In this document: piece by piece, positions 25,205 through 34,440 of the stretch | How positions within the stretch are numbered: the first letter of the stretch is position 1 | How the letters are laid out: every line of letters starts with the position of its first letter | Source of the DNA: Sebaldella sp. | Lineage (GTDB): Bacteria; Fusobacteriota; Fusobacteriia; Fusobacteriales; Leptotrichiaceae | DNA: 63,103 nucleotides | Assembly (NCBI GenBank): GCA_018058425.1 | Contig: JAGOZX010000006.1 | Coordinates: forward strand, 1-63,103 | Direction: 5' to 3' | The notes under the pieces: generated by a model | The model's database searches: none | Told to the model about the DNA's origin: nothing | The model's input: the letters and a program-made list of their open reading frames with translations, nothing else | Made by a program: the position numbers and the translations under genes

Positions 25205-26284
25205 ATGTTTCAAAAATTAGATGATGTGGTAAAAAAACATGATGAATTAACAGAATTATTAATGGATCCTAATGTAGCAAGTGATCCTAAAAAAATGATG
25301 GAATATAATATAGCATTAAACAGTATAAATGACATAGTAGAAAAATATATATACTATAGAGATAAAAAGATAGAACTGACTTCTCTAAAAGAAGATTTGA
25401 AAAATGAAAAAGATAGTGAAATGAAAAATATGATCTTAGATGAGATCCATGAAGTAGAGAATGAAATTCCTGCTTTAGAAGAAGATTTAAGAGTACTTTT
25501 ACTACCTAAAGATCCTAATGACCAAAAAAACGTAATTATGGAAATTAGAGCAGGAGCAGGTGGAGACGAAGCAGCCTTATTTGCTTATGATATTTTTAGA
25601 ATGTTCTCAAGATATGCTGAAAGAAACAAATGGAAAGTAGAAGTTATAGATAGAAGTGATATAGGAGTAGGCGGACTAAAAGAAATAGTATTTACTATTC
25701 ATGGTAAAGGCGCATATTCAAGACTAAAATTTGAAAGCGGAGTTCATAGAGTGCAAAGAGTTCCTGATACAGAGTCTTCTGGAAGAATTCATACGTCTAC
25801 TATAACAGTGGCAGTTTTACCAGAAATAGATGATGTAAGTCAAGTAGAAATAAATCCAAGTGATTTAAAAGTAGATACATATAGAGCCAGTGGAGCAGGT
25901 GGTCAGCATGTAAATACTACAGACTCTGCAGTAAGAATTACACATATTCCTACAGGTACTGTAGTAACATCACAAGAAGAGAGATCACAACTTAAAAATA
26001 AAGAAAGAGCAATGAAAGTTTTAGCTTCTAAAGTATATGAAATGGAAGTAGAAAAACAAAGAAAAACTGTAGAGAGTGAAAGAAGAATACAAGTAGGTTC
26101 TGGAGATAGATCAGAAAAAATAAGAACTTATAACTTTCCTCAAGGAAGAGTTACAGATCATAGAATAAAATTGACACTGCATAGATTAGACCAAGTATTA
26201 GACGGTGATATAGATGAGATGATAGATGCCCTAATAGCGTATAATCAAGCAGAACTTCTAAAGGTAGTCGGTGAGAATGGCTAA
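25205..26284 (+). CDS. prfA: Peptide chain release factor 1
   Basis: Releases the peptide at UAA and UAG codons. Length is 359 residues. The stop-codon recognition PxT motif is [14 protein letters not shown] (Pro187-Asp-Thr189). The hydrolysis loop GAGGQHVN has GGQ at residues 232-234, the glutamine being the substrate of PrmC. The stop overlaps the beginning of prmC by eight bases, coupling factor and methylase synthesis. Confidence 0.97.
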   Translation: MFQKLDDVVKKHDELTELLMDPNVASDPKKMMEYNIALNSINDIVEKYIYYRDKKIELTSLKEDLKNEKDSEMKNMILDEIHEVENEIPALEEDLRVLLLPKDPNDQKNVIMEIRAGAGGDEAALFAYDIFRMFSRYAERNKWKVEVIDRSDIGVGGLKEIVFTIHGKGAYSRLKFESGVHRVQRVPDTESSGRIHTSTITVAVLPEIDDVSQVEINPSDLKVDTYRASGAGGQHVNTTDSAVRITHIPTGTVVTSQEERSQLKNKERAMKVLASKVYEMEVEKQRKTVESERRIQVGSGDRSEKIRTYNFPQGRVTDHRIKLTLHRLDQVLDGDIDEMIDALIAYNQAELLKVVGENG

Positions 26285-27350
26285 ATTATTGGAGATATTA
26301 GATAAATCAAAAAAATATCTGGAAGATAATAAAATAGATAACCCAAGATTAGAAACAGAATTAATCCTATCGCAGGCTTTAAACCTAGATAGGATTATGC
26401 TTTATGCTCATTTTGATAAAGACTTAGATGCTGATGAAATGTCAAAGGTAAAAGATCTTTTAAAAATTAGGATAAATAAAACAGAACTAGAATTTAAAAA
26501 TGAAGAAATAAATTTAAAGACATTATTGGATCAAAGTGTAAGTTATTTAGAAAAAAATGATATAGAAGAAGCTAGATTAACAGTTGAGCTAATGTTCTCA
26601 TATATTTTAAAAATAGATCGCATGATGCTTTTTACAAAGTATACTTTAGTTTTAGAAGATACAGACAAGGATAAGATAAGAAACTTATTAAAATTAAGAG
26701 CAAAAGATAAAATTCCTCTGCAGTATTTATTAAATGAAGAAGAGTTTTATGGAAGAGTATTTCATATAAATAAAGGAGTATTAATTCCTAGAAATGAAAC
26801 TGAAGTAGTAGTGGAAGCAGCATTAGAAAAATTAAAGGATATTCCTTCACCAAAGGTTTTAGACATAGGAGTTGGAAGTGGAGTAATTTCAATAACTATA
26901 GCTAAGGAAAGAACTGACTCTAAAGTATTAGGAGTGGATATATCAGAGAATGCATTAGAAATAGCAGAAAAAAATAAGATACTTCTAGAAGCAGGAAATG
27001 TAAAGTTTTTAAAGTCTGATTTATTTCAAGAAATTAATTTTCATGATTTTGATTTAATAATATCTAATCCACCATATATACCATTTTCAGAGTATGAAAC
27101 TCTTAGTGATGATGTAAAAGGACATGAACCTATAGAAGCATTAGTCGCCGAAAATGAAGGCTTATTTTTTTATCATGAGATTAGTAAAAATGCTCTAGAA
27201 TTTCTTAAAGATGGTGGAATATTAGTATTTGAATGCGGATATAATCAAGCTAGAATTATAGAAAAGATTATGACTGAACTTGGATATAAGGAAATAGTGG
27301 TTTTTAAGGATTTAAATGGGATTGAAAGAGGACTTATAGGGGAAAAATAG
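26277..27350 (+). CDS. prmC: Release-factor glutamine methyltransferase PrmC with duplicated N-terminal domain
   Basis: Methylates the GGQ glutamine of release factors. The SAM-binding motif [13 protein letters not shown] is at about residues 194-206 and the catalytic NPPY at 264-267. The protein is 357 residues against the usual ~280. The excess is a tandem copy of the N-terminal helical domain. Residues 3-65 and 79-141 align with a constant 76-residue offset: [16 protein letters not shown] against [16 protein letters not shown], and [10 protein letters not shown] against [10 protein letters not shown]. An ATG start is given; the GTG at 26271 is also possible. The gene overlaps prfA. Confidence 0.95.
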   Translation: MAKLLEILDKSKKYLEDNKIDNPRLETELILSQALNLDRIMLYAHFDKDLDADEMSKVKDLLKIRINKTELEFKNEEINLKTLLDQSVSYLEKNDIEEARLTVELMFSYILKIDRMMLFTKYTLVLEDTDKDKIRNLLKLRAKDKIPLQYLLNEEEFYGRVFHINKGVLIPRNETEVVVEAALEKLKDIPSPKVLDIGVGSGVISITIAKERTDSKVLGVDISENALEIAEKNKILLEAGNVKFLKSDLFQEINFHDFDLIISNPPYIPFSEYETLSDDVKGHEPIEALVAENEGLFFYHEISKNALEFLKDGGILVFECGYNQARIIEKIMTELGYKEIVVFKDLNGIERGLIGEK

Positions 27351-27480
27351 TTTTATAATAAAAAAAATAAAAAAAGAGAACTCATCGGTCAACTTTATGA
27401 TATAATACTAAGTGATTAATTAAATAGTCAAAAAATTAAAAAGAGTAATACTAAAAATTAAACAAAATTAGGAGGTCGAA

Positions 27481-28113
27481 ATGAAAAGAATAGTGATGGT
27501 ATTTAGCATTGTATTTGTTAGTTTAATTTTCCCAGTGAAATCATATGCAATTACACGATACATTATAAATGATGGAAAGGTTTACTATGAAAATTTAAGA
27601 AATAAAAGTGAAATAGAAGGTGCTGATACACAAACTTTTAAAAATCTTGATTATTTTTATGCAAAAGATAAAAATAATGTTTATTATTATGGAGAAGTAT
27701 TAACTGGTATAGATCCAGCGACATTTAAAATATTAGATTATAGTTATGTAAAAGATAAGAATTCTGTTTATCATTATAGAGATAAGTTAGATGGTGTAGA
27801 TCCAATTACATTTAAAATATTAGATCATGATTACACAAAAGATAAGAACCACGTTTATTATAACTTGGAAATATTAGATGGGGCAGAAGCATCAAGCTTT
27901 AAAATTTTAAAATATAATTATGCAAAAGATAAAAATAATATTTATTATCATGGTGTAAAGATTGCTAATGCAGATCCAGCAACTTTTAAGATAATGGATT
28001 TAGACTATACAAAAGATAAGGATAGTGTTTACTATTTAGGTAAAAAAATAGAAGGTGCAAAGCCAGAGACTTTCAAAATAGTAGATCCATCATGGTATTT
28101 ATTTTATAAGTAA
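27481..28113 (+). CDS. DKNYY-repeat secreted protein (4)
   Basis: A 210-residue protein with a cleavable signal peptide (ending VKSYA) and no lipobox cysteine, unlike its three relatives here. The whole mature part is a regular array of five to six units of about 32 residues on the pattern 'YxKDKNxVYYxGxxLxGxDPxTFKILD'. It is the cleanest DKNYY array in the window. GGAGGTCGAA precedes the start. TATAAT at 27401-27406 may be its -10. It stands alone, closed by a terminator. Function unknown; a periplasmic solenoid is inferred. Confidence 0.85.
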   Translation: MKRIVMVFSIVFVSLIFPVKSYAITRYIINDGKVYYENLRNKSEIEGADTQTFKNLDYFYAKDKNNVYYYGEVLTGIDPATFKILDYSYVKDKNSVYHYRDKLDGVDPITFKILDHDYTKDKNHVYYNLEILDGAEASSFKILKYNYAKDKNNIYYHGVKIANADPATFKIMDLDYTKDKDSVYYLGKKIEGAKPETFKIVDPSWYLFYK

Positions 28114-28130
28114 AGTTATTTTATATCAGG

Positions 28131-28160
28131 AAAAGTTAGGTTTGATGCCTAGCTTTTTTA
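28131..28160 (+). terminator. Terminator behind the fourth DKNYY gene
   Basis: AAGTTAGG (28133-28140) pairs with CCTAGCTT (28148-28155, one G-U) and runs into T. Confidence 0.8.
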
Positions 28161-28162
28161 TT

Positions 28163-28192
28163 TTACCATAATTTGAAAGAATATGATATAAT
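28163..28192 (+). promoter_or_regulatory. Promoter of queA
   Basis: TTACCA (28163-28168), an 18-base spacer and a perfect TATAAT (28187-28192). No preQ1-type aptamer was recognised in the 50-base leader. Confidence 0.55.
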
Positions 28193-28243
28193 AGAGCAGT
28201 TAAAATAAGTAATGTAAATATAGTACTAAAATAAGGAGATAAA

Positions 28244-29263
28244 ATGAAATTATCAGATTTTGACTTTGAATTACCAGAAGAATTAATTGCTCAAACAGCT
28301 ATAGAACCAAGAGATAATTCAAGACTTATGGTTTTGGATAAGAGTATGACACTAATAGAGGATAGAAAATTTTATAATATAATAGATTATTTGAAATCTG
28401 GGGATGTCTTAGTAGTAAATAAGACAAGAGTTATTCCAGCAAGGTTATTTGGGAAAAAAGATAATGGGACAACTTTAGAATGTTTTCTATTAAAAAGATT
28501 AGATTTAAATAAGTGGGAAGTTCTGTTAAAGCCTGCCAAAAAACTAAAGATAGGACAAGAATTAGTTTTTTTAGAGAATAAACTCACAGCAAAATTATTG
28601 GAGATAAAAGAGGATGGAAATAGAGTATTAGAATTTACATATAATGGAAATTTTGAAGAGATATTAGATGAACTTGGTGAAATGCCTCTACCTCCATATA
28701 TTGGTGAAAAGCTTAAAGATAAAAGTAGATATCAAACAGTATATGCGGAAAAAGGTGAATCAGTTGCGGCACCAACAGCAGGCTTACATTTTACAAATGA
28801 ACTATTAGAAAAAATAAAAGATAAAGGTGTAGAGCTATTAGAAATTTATTTAGATGTAGGTTTAGGTACATTTCGACCTGTTAAAGAAGAAAATATTTTA
28901 GAGCATAAGATGCACTATGAAAAATATAGTATCCCAGAAGAAAGTGCTTTGAGGATAAATAAGGCAAAAAAAGAGGGTAGGAGAATAATAGCAGTGGGAA
29001 CAACAACTGTTCGTACTTTAGAGTCTTCAAATGATGGTAAAGAAGTAATTTCTGGTTCAGGAGAAACAGATATCTTTATTTATGGAGATTATAAGTTTAA
29101 AATAGTAGATGCTATAATTACAAATTTTCACTTGCCTAAGTCTACATTATTAATGTTAATATCTGCATTTGCCAGTAAAGATTTTATTTTTGCAGCTTAT
29201 GAAGAGGCTATTAAAGAAAAATATAGATTTTATAGTTTTGGAGATGCAATGTTTATCTATTAA
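28244..29263 (+). CDS. queA: tRNA preQ1(34) S-adenosylmethionine ribosyltransferase-isomerase
   Basis: Adds the cyclopentene ring precursor from SAM to preQ1 at the tRNA wobble position, making epoxyqueuosine. Length is 339 residues, the family norm. Conserved segments are [12 protein letters not shown] at the start, [36 protein letters not shown] and [28 protein letters not shown] precedes the ATG. No other queuosine genes are in the window. Confidence 0.97.
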   Translation: MKLSDFDFELPEELIAQTAIEPRDNSRLMVLDKSMTLIEDRKFYNIIDYLKSGDVLVVNKTRVIPARLFGKKDNGTTLECFLLKRLDLNKWEVLLKPAKKLKIGQELVFLENKLTAKLLEIKEDGNRVLEFTYNGNFEEILDELGEMPLPPYIGEKLKDKSRYQTVYAEKGESVAAPTAGLHFTNELLEKIKDKGVELLEIYLDVGLGTFRPVKEENILEHKMHYEKYSIPEESALRINKAKKEGRRIIAVGTTTVRTLESSNDGKEVISGSGETDIFIYGDYKFKIVDAIITNFHLPKSTLLMLISAFASKDFIFAAYEEAIKEKYRFYSFGDAMFIY

Positions 29264-29265
29264 AG

Positions 29266-29317
29266 AAAAGGAACTAACTCATTTATACGAAATATTTTGA
29301 GTTAGTTCCTTTTTTTA
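29266..29317. terminator. Bidirectional terminator between queA and the GH-like lipoprotein
   Basis: A perfect 16-bp stem (29266-29281 with 29298-29313) flanked by A and T runs. It serves queA (+) and the convergent minus-strand gene, whose stop lies in its tail. Confidence 0.9.
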
Positions 29318-31609
29318 TGGTGTATATTCTATCTTCTCTGATTTATTATAGATAATCAAAGAGTGAGCTTTTATTTTATCATTATTATATTCAAAATTTT
29401 CATCTGAAAAATTAGCTATTACTTTTATATCATTTCCATATTGTGTCATTTGAACCAGTCTATTGCTCGATAAAATTTTAAAGTCTGTCATCTCTTTTGT
29501 AATTACACTTCGGCTAAAAGGAGACCATATTTTATAATGACTTATAATTTTATCTTTATATTTTTCCCATTGAAATTTATCAAGGTGATAAAGTGAAGGA
29601 ACATTATATAATACTTCATAAAGCATTCTATTTTGAACCTCATCTTTTAATTTAAATGTAGACCAATCCCAATGATATGTTGTAATAACTGAATCATTAT
29701 AAACTAACTTATATAAAGGAATATTATAATAATTATCTAAAAAGATTTTTTTATATTTTTCTTTTAGTGGAACTTCCTTAGTCATTTTTTCTGGAGCTCC
29801 GCCATTTCCAGAATAATATCTTCCTAAATAATACTGGCTGTCTTTATTTCTTGCCATATCTTCGTCCATCCATGAAAAAGAAGGGAGTTCTATACCATGT
29901 GCAAAAGCAATGGTACTTGCAGCAAAATCATTTCCACCTTCAGAACCAACAACCATATTCTTTTCATCTCGAATATAAGAAATTCTCTCCATTCTTGCTT
30001 TTAAATCTTGTTGTTTAGTAGTAATGTGATTTTTAGAATAATCATCATAAATTTCTCCAGTAGCATCACAATCAATAAACCAAGAATTAAATTTTACACC
30101 TGTATTTAAGATGTATTCGACTCTTTGTTTTACAGAAGGAATTGATAATACAGGATTTAGTTTTCTGCCAACATTTTGAAATCCACTTATCTTATCTCCA
30201 TTTTCATCTGTAATAACAGAATTTTCATATAAAGAAGTATCTTTAAAAGCTGCAGTATTCCACTTTTCTTTAGATGGTTCATGTATGGAGTGATAAGAAT
30301 CATAAGGGCCTATAAGGAACCCTTGACCATTAGCGTACTTTATCATGCTTGGGCTTATGAAAGCTTGCGTCCAATCATCTAAACCAAACCATGCCCTATC
30401 TATGCCATCTGAATGAATACTTTTTAAGAGATCAAGGTTTCTATCAAGGCTCCAGTCATCATCATTTTTGAATCCATTTTCTATACTAAGCCTAAGAGCC
30501 CTTTTATTTAATTCTATTATTTCTACTTTATTTAGATTATTAATACCCTTATTTATTAGATCTTCTATTTTTTTATCTTTTTTAGTAAAAATTTCTGGAT
30601 TATAAAAGTCAGGTAATAGTAACACTTGGCTTAAACCTTGGGATATTAAGAGTTTTTGATATTGATCAACATAGTTTTGCTTTTGTATATCATCTAAAGC
30701 TTTGATAACCTCACTGCCGCCTTCTACTTTATCAGTGAGCAAAGTTTTTATCCATTGTACTTGAGGACTTGCGATATTCTCTTTTAAAACTGCCCAATTT
30801 ATATCATTTTCGGAAATAACAGTTTTATTAAATAAATATATATGTATTGCACCATAAAGTTTTTTAATATTTTTATTATCCTTAGCTTTATCTTCAAGTG
30901 TTTTAAAATTTCCTTGTTCTATAATATAATTTTTATATATTTTTGCTATATTTACAGGTGTATTTTTAGTAATATAAATTCTAAAACCATAGCTCTTTTC
31001 ACCTGTTATACTAGGATAAGCATGTTCAAATTGAAACTCGATATCATTTTTAGTATTAAAAGTCATCTTATTATTAAATATATTTTTTATAATATACACT
31101 ACAGCTGTATCATTATTAGAAGATGTAAAAAAACTCATTGATAGAGATTCTATAGGATCTAATTCAGCATTATCAAGATATTCTTTAAAGTACTTATCAT
31201 CACTTGGAATATATTTTCCTTCCCCAAGAGGAAGAGTATAATTTTTACCTGAAACAAGAGGCCATGTAAATTCATTTTTTACATCAATACCCTTAGTAGA
31301 CTTTATATTTATATCCAAATAATTTTGTTCTTTTTTTATCACTACATCAATACCTTTTTCTGGATATGACCATGATGTAGCAGATGAATTTTCTTTTAAA
31401 TTAGTAACTTTCATTTTATCAAGAGCTTTAGAGACATTTTCATTTTTTCCATTTGTTATAATGGTGAGATCAAAAGTTTCGGGCTCTACTTTATATGAAA
31501 AGTCTTGATATAAGTCATTTATATTGTTATTCCCTTTATTCTGTTTTGAACAAGCTGATAAGGCCAGTAATAAAAAAATAAAAATTAAGGGGTAAATTAT
31601 TTTTTTCAT
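29315..31609 (-). CDS. Putative glycoside hydrolase lipoprotein (GH101/GH129-like)
   Basis: A 764-residue predicted lipoprotein; the lipobox LALSAC gives Cys20. The first ~250 residues form a beta-rich domain. A TIM-barrel-like region follows with RAWFGLDDWTQAF, a strand ending SWFIDCDATGEIYDDY, and then MVVGSEGGNDFAAS. The Asp of FIDCD and the Glu of GSEGG, 44 residues apart, are placed like the nucleophile and acid/base of GH101 endo-alpha-N-acetylgalactosaminidases and the related GH129. The C-terminal ~100 residues look like a beta-sandwich. Assignment is from motif pattern only. AGGAGG precedes the start. It is monocistronic. Host O-glycan attack is inference. Confidence 0.65.
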   Translation of the reverse strand: MKKIIYPLIFIFLLLALSACSKQNKGNNNINDLYQDFSYKVEPETFDLTIITNGKNENVSKALDKMKVTNLKENSSATSWSYPEKGIDVVIKKEQNYLDINIKSTKGIDVKNEFTWPLVSGKNYTLPLGEGKYIPSDDKYFKEYLDNAELDPIESLSMSFFTSSNNDTAVVYIIKNIFNNKMTFNTKNDIEFQFEHAYPSITGEKSYGFRIYITKNTPVNIAKIYKNYIIEQGNFKTLEDKAKDNKNIKKLYGAIHIYLFNKTVISENDINWAVLKENIASPQVQWIKTLLTDKVEGGSEVIKALDDIQKQNYVDQYQKLLISQGLSQVLLLPDFYNPEIFTKKDKKIEDLINKGINNLNKVEIIELNKRALRLSIENGFKNDDDWSLDRNLDLLKSIHSDGIDRAWFGLDDWTQAFISPSMIKYANGQGFLIGPYDSYHSIHEPSKEKWNTAAFKDTSLYENSVITDENGDKISGFQNVGRKLNPVLSIPSVKQRVEYILNTGVKFNSWFIDCDATGEIYDDYSKNHITTKQQDLKARMERISYIRDEKNMVVGSEGGNDFAASTIAFAHGIELPSFSWMDEDMARNKDSQYYLGRYYSGNGGAPEKMTKEVPLKEKYKKIFLDNYYNIPLYKLVYNDSVITTYHWDWSTFKLKDEVQNRMLYEVLYNVPSLYHLDKFQWEKYKDKIISHYKIWSPFSRSVITKEMTDFKILSSNRLVQMTQYGNDIKVIANFSDENFEYNNDKIKAHSLIIYNKSEKIEYTP

Positions 31610-31648
31610 TTTTTCCTCCTAAGAATAGAAATAATATAATTTAAGATT

Positions 31649-31677
31649 ATTATATCATATAGGAGAATCTTTCTAAA
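31649..31677 (-). promoter_or_regulatory. Possible promoter of the GH-like lipoprotein gene
   Basis: On the minus strand TTTAGA (31672-31677), 17 bases, then TATAAT (31649-31654). Confidence 0.4.
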
Positions 31678-31764
31678 GTTGTGTTATAGTTATTTTATGT
31701 TTCTTAAACACTTATACATAAGAGAAAGATAATATTTAAAAATATTTATTAAATATCAAATGTG

Positions 31765-31794
31765 TTACAAGAAAGTAAGATAATGTGGTATAAT
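31765..31794 (+). promoter_or_regulatory. Promoter of the 31.8-36.8 kb gene run
   Basis: TTACAA (31765-31770), an 18-base spacer and TATAAT (31789-31794). The genes that follow are closely spaced and this is the only convincing promoter before them. Confidence 0.55.
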
Positions 31795-31829
31795 ATGAAA
31801 ATAATTTGTATTTTAGACAAGGTGAGCTT

Positions 31830-32411
31830 ATGAATTTATTTAGAAAGTTTTTCACACAGAAAAAATTACATATTGAAGAAGATAAAATGAAAATTTTATC
31901 AAGTTTAATATTAGGAGAAGAATATAAAAATTTTGAAAAATATATAATTTTGTTCTATAATAATAGAGAGAAGTATAAAGAAAAAATAATAGAAAATAAT
32001 GAGATATGGCAAAAATATCAAGAACAGACAGAGCTTTATTTGGCAATGAAAAGTTTTGCAGTGTATAAGAAAAAAGTAGTAATTGTAACTAAAGAAGAGA
32101 TGCTTTCAGAAAATTTAGAATGGAATAGGGCAGCTGAAATATTTGATTTTTTATTTGAAGAAACGCTATCTAATGATATAATATTAGAAGTTTTAAGAAA
32201 GTGTTTTTTTTCTTATGAAGAGTATAGTGTAGGAAGATTTTTTCATATTATAGACAGTGTTCTAAATAGAAAAGGACTTAGAATGTATTTTATAGATGAA
32301 GAAACAAATTTATTTTTATTCTTTATTTTAGAGGGAAAATATGAAAAAAAGATACGAGGGATAGTAACTGAGAAAGCTTATAAGTTACACTCTATAAAAG
32401 AATATTTCTAA
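31830..32411 (+). CDS. Unrecognised cytoplasmic protein
   Basis: A 193-residue protein, rich in Glu, Lys and aromatic residues, mostly helical, with no signal peptide or membrane segment. Visible stretches are NLFRKFFTQKKLHIEEDKMK at the start and EILRK-like helices in the middle (ILEVLRKCFFSYEEYSVGRF). I do not recognise a family. The ATG at 31830 follows AGGTGAG; an upstream TTG at 31806 in the same frame lacks a ribosome site. It heads a run of three unknown genes before rsmD. Confidence 0.7.
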   Translation: MNLFRKFFTQKKLHIEEDKMKILSSLILGEEYKNFEKYIILFYNNREKYKEKIIENNEIWQKYQEQTELYLAMKSFAVYKKKVVIVTKEEMLSENLEWNRAAEIFDFLFEETLSNDIILEVLRKCFFSYEEYSVGRFFHIIDSVLNRKGLRMYFIDEETNLFLFFILEGKYEKKIRGIVTEKAYKLHSIKEYF

Positions 32412-32467
32412 TTTATGGAGTTAGGATTAAATTGATAAAAGTTTTGTACAAAATCTAGGAGGAAAGC

Positions 32468-33124
32468 ATGAAGAGGTTTTTTATTTTTTTGTTATTTTCA
32501 ATATTTGTTTTTTCAGAAAATGATATATCGAAATCAAATTTTTTAAATGTTGGAAATATGAAAATAGTAAGAGAACAGAAGATAAAAATAGAAAAAGAAG
32601 TAATAAACATAAAGTTTCTAGAAAATGGAAAAATATTTGTTAAAACTAAATATTTTTTAGGGAATTTAGATGATAGAAGTATTAAGGAAACATATTTATT
32701 TTCATTAGATCAAATATTGGGAGATAAGTCAAATACATACATTGAAAAGATAAACTTTTTTTCAAATGAAAAAAATATAAAACATTTAAGAGCTGTTATA
32801 AACTTTGACGAAGATGGAGAGAAAATGCAAAGAGAATGGTTTAGTATATCAAGTATGATTGTAAGAGATAAACCACTCATAATAGAAGTTTCGTATATAA
32901 TAAAAAATTTGGAAAAAAAAGAGTTTAATTATAGCTTTAATATAAAAAATAACTTTTTAGATAATAGGGCAGATTTACTAGAAATAAACATTGATGGTAA
33001 AAATAAAAATATAACATCTATGACCTATCAAGGTTATGAATTCATAGAAAATAAAGATGGTACCTATTATTTTTATGGAAAAGATGTAAAATTAGAAGAT
33101 GTGCTTAATATAAAATATGAGTAA
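32468..33124 (+). CDS. Unrecognised exported protein
   Basis: A 218-residue protein with an N-terminal signal (MKRFFIFLLFSIFVFSEND) and no lipobox. The mature part alternates short strands and charged turns (FVKTKYFLGNLDDRSIKETY, ISSMIVRDKPLIIEVSYIIK), suggesting a beta-sandwich in the periplasm. No family recognised. AGGAGGAAAGC precedes the start. The next gene begins 14 bases downstream. Confidence 0.72.
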   Translation: MKRFFIFLLFSIFVFSENDISKSNFLNVGNMKIVREQKIKIEKEVINIKFLENGKIFVKTKYFLGNLDDRSIKETYLFSLDQILGDKSNTYIEKINFFSNEKNIKHLRAVINFDEDGEKMQREWFSISSMIVRDKPLIIEVSYIIKNLEKKEFNYSFNIKNNFLDNRADLLEINIDGKNKNITSMTYQGYEFIENKDGTYYFYGKDVKLEDVLNIKYE

Positions 33125-33138
33125 ATTTGGGAGTTTTT

Positions 33139-33636
33139 ATGAAAGAGAAAGAAAATAAGTTATCAATAGAAAAAGAAGTAAAGAAAGTACTTTTGGATGG
33201 GAAAACACAGGAAGGTACTTATAATTTTTTGAAAAATAGAGTTACAGATGTAGGTTTTATTGATAAAGTCACTGATTACCTTCCTAATAATATAAGGGAA
33301 AAAAATAAGTATTTCAATTATTTGATAATATTATTATTATTGGTGAATGTTATTTTAAATTTTAATATTTTAGTTATATTAACTTCGTTTATAATGTATT
33401 TTTTCTTAAAGGAAATGAGTGGTTATGGTTATAGAATTCTTTTATGGTTTGTATTTTTAAACATAGTGTATATTTACTTTACTGTTAGTATGTCATATTT
33501 TACATATATAAGAATAATATTATGGGGACTATTGGGATTAACGAGTTTTATATTTTATAAGCGTGTTTTTAGGAATAAAACAATTACTGGAAAGACAAAA
33601 ACAGATCAAAATGGAGACTATATATTTATAGATTAA
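33139..33636 (+). CDS. Unrecognised membrane protein
   Basis: A 165-residue protein: a charged cytoplasmic N-terminus of about 60 residues, then four hydrophobic helices (YLIILLLLVNVILNFNILVI, ILLWFVFLNIVYIYFTVSM and neighbours) and a short polar tail. The ATG at 33139 is chosen because GGGAG lies just upstream; the TTG at 33127 in frame is weaker. It precedes rsmD by nine bases. No family recognised. Confidence 0.7.
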   Translation: MKEKENKLSIEKEVKKVLLDGKTQEGTYNFLKNRVTDVGFIDKVTDYLPNNIREKNKYFNYLIILLLLVNVILNFNILVILTSFIMYFFLKEMSGYGYRILLWFVFLNIVYIYFTVSMSYFTYIRIILWGLLGLTSFIFYKRVFRNKTITGKTKTDQNGDYIFID

Positions 33637-33645
33637 GGTGGTAAG

Positions 33646-34203
33646 ATGAGAGTAGTAGCAGGAATTGTAAAAAATAAAAAATTAAAAACAAAAGATGGTA
33701 ATGAAACTAGACCGACTCTTGAAAGAGTGAAGGAAGCTATATTTAGTATAATTGGTGATAAGGTAGTAGACTCTAACTTTTTAGACTTGTATTCTGGTTC
33801 AGGAAGCATAGCAATAGAGGCTCTGAGCCGTGGAGCTAAAAAGGCGATTTTAATAGAGCAGGATAGAGATGCAATAAAAATAATCATAGAAAATATAAAC
33901 AGCTGTAGATTTGAAAAAAAATCTAGAGCTTATAAAAATGATGTAAATAGAGCAATAGAAATACTACATAGAAAAGCAGAATTTTTTGATATTGTTTTTT
34001 TAGACCCCCCTTATAAAGAGAATGTATCTGAAGGAACTATAAAAAAACTTTCAGATTGTAAATTATTAAAAGAAAATGGAATGATAATATCAGAACATAG
34101 TAATTATGAAAAACTTCCTGATGAAATAGGAGAGTTTGTTAAGTATGATGAAAGAGATTATAATAAGAAAATTTTATCATTTTATAAATATAAAGAAAAT
34201 TAA
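33646..34203 (+). CDS. rsmD: 16S rRNA (guanine(966)-N2)-methyltransferase RsmD
   Basis: A 185-residue SAM-dependent methyltransferase. The N-terminus MRVVAGIVKNKKLKT, the ETRPTLERVKEAIFSI segment, the SAM motif FLDLYSGSGSIAIEALSRGA (residues 45-64) and the catalytic DPPY (120-123) are all typical of RsmD. GGTGG-type ribosome site before ATG. In many bacteria rsmD is followed by coaD; here coaD is 18 kb away with radA. Confidence 0.95.
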   Translation: MRVVAGIVKNKKLKTKDGNETRPTLERVKEAIFSIIGDKVVDSNFLDLYSGSGSIAIEALSRGAKKAILIEQDRDAIKIIIENINSCRFEKKSRAYKNDVNRAIEILHRKAEFFDIVFLDPPYKENVSEGTIKKLSDCKLLKENGMIISEHSNYEKLPDEIGEFVKYDERDYNKKILSFYKYKEN

Positions 34204-34215
34204 GAGGTGATTTTT

Positions 34216-34440
34216 ATGGCTGTAAAAAAGAAAAATTTTGAAGAGAGAATAGTAGAAATTGATGAAATTATAGAAAAATTAGAAAATGGAGAGTTATCTC
34301 TAGATGATTCTATAAAGGAATATGAGAAGGCAATAAATTTGATAAAGGAATCAGAAAAGTTGCTTGAAGCTGCTGAAGGTAAAGTAATGAAAGTCTTAGA
34401 GAAAAATAATGATGAAATTGTATTAGAGGAGTTTGAATAG
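34216..34440 (+). CDS. xseB: Exodeoxyribonuclease VII small subunit
   Basis: A 74-residue helical protein: NFEERIVEIDEIIEKLENGE, LSLDDSIKEYEKAINLIKES and EKLLEAAEGKV follow the XseB pattern exactly. It forms the small subunit of exonuclease VII, which degrades single-stranded DNA. The ATG at 34216 follows GAGGTG; the GTG at 34207 falls inside that site. Its stop is directly followed by the ispA ATG. The large-subunit gene xseA is not in the window. Confidence 0.93.
   Translation: MAVKKKNFEERIVEIDEIIEKLENGELSLDDSIKEYEKAINLIKESEKLLEAAEGKVMKVLEKNNDEIVLEEFE

Noticed and set aside
28193..28243. preQ1 riboswitch before queA
   Set aside because: The leader is about 50 bases, AT-rich, and lacks the short GC-rich pseudoknot stem of preQ1 aptamers.
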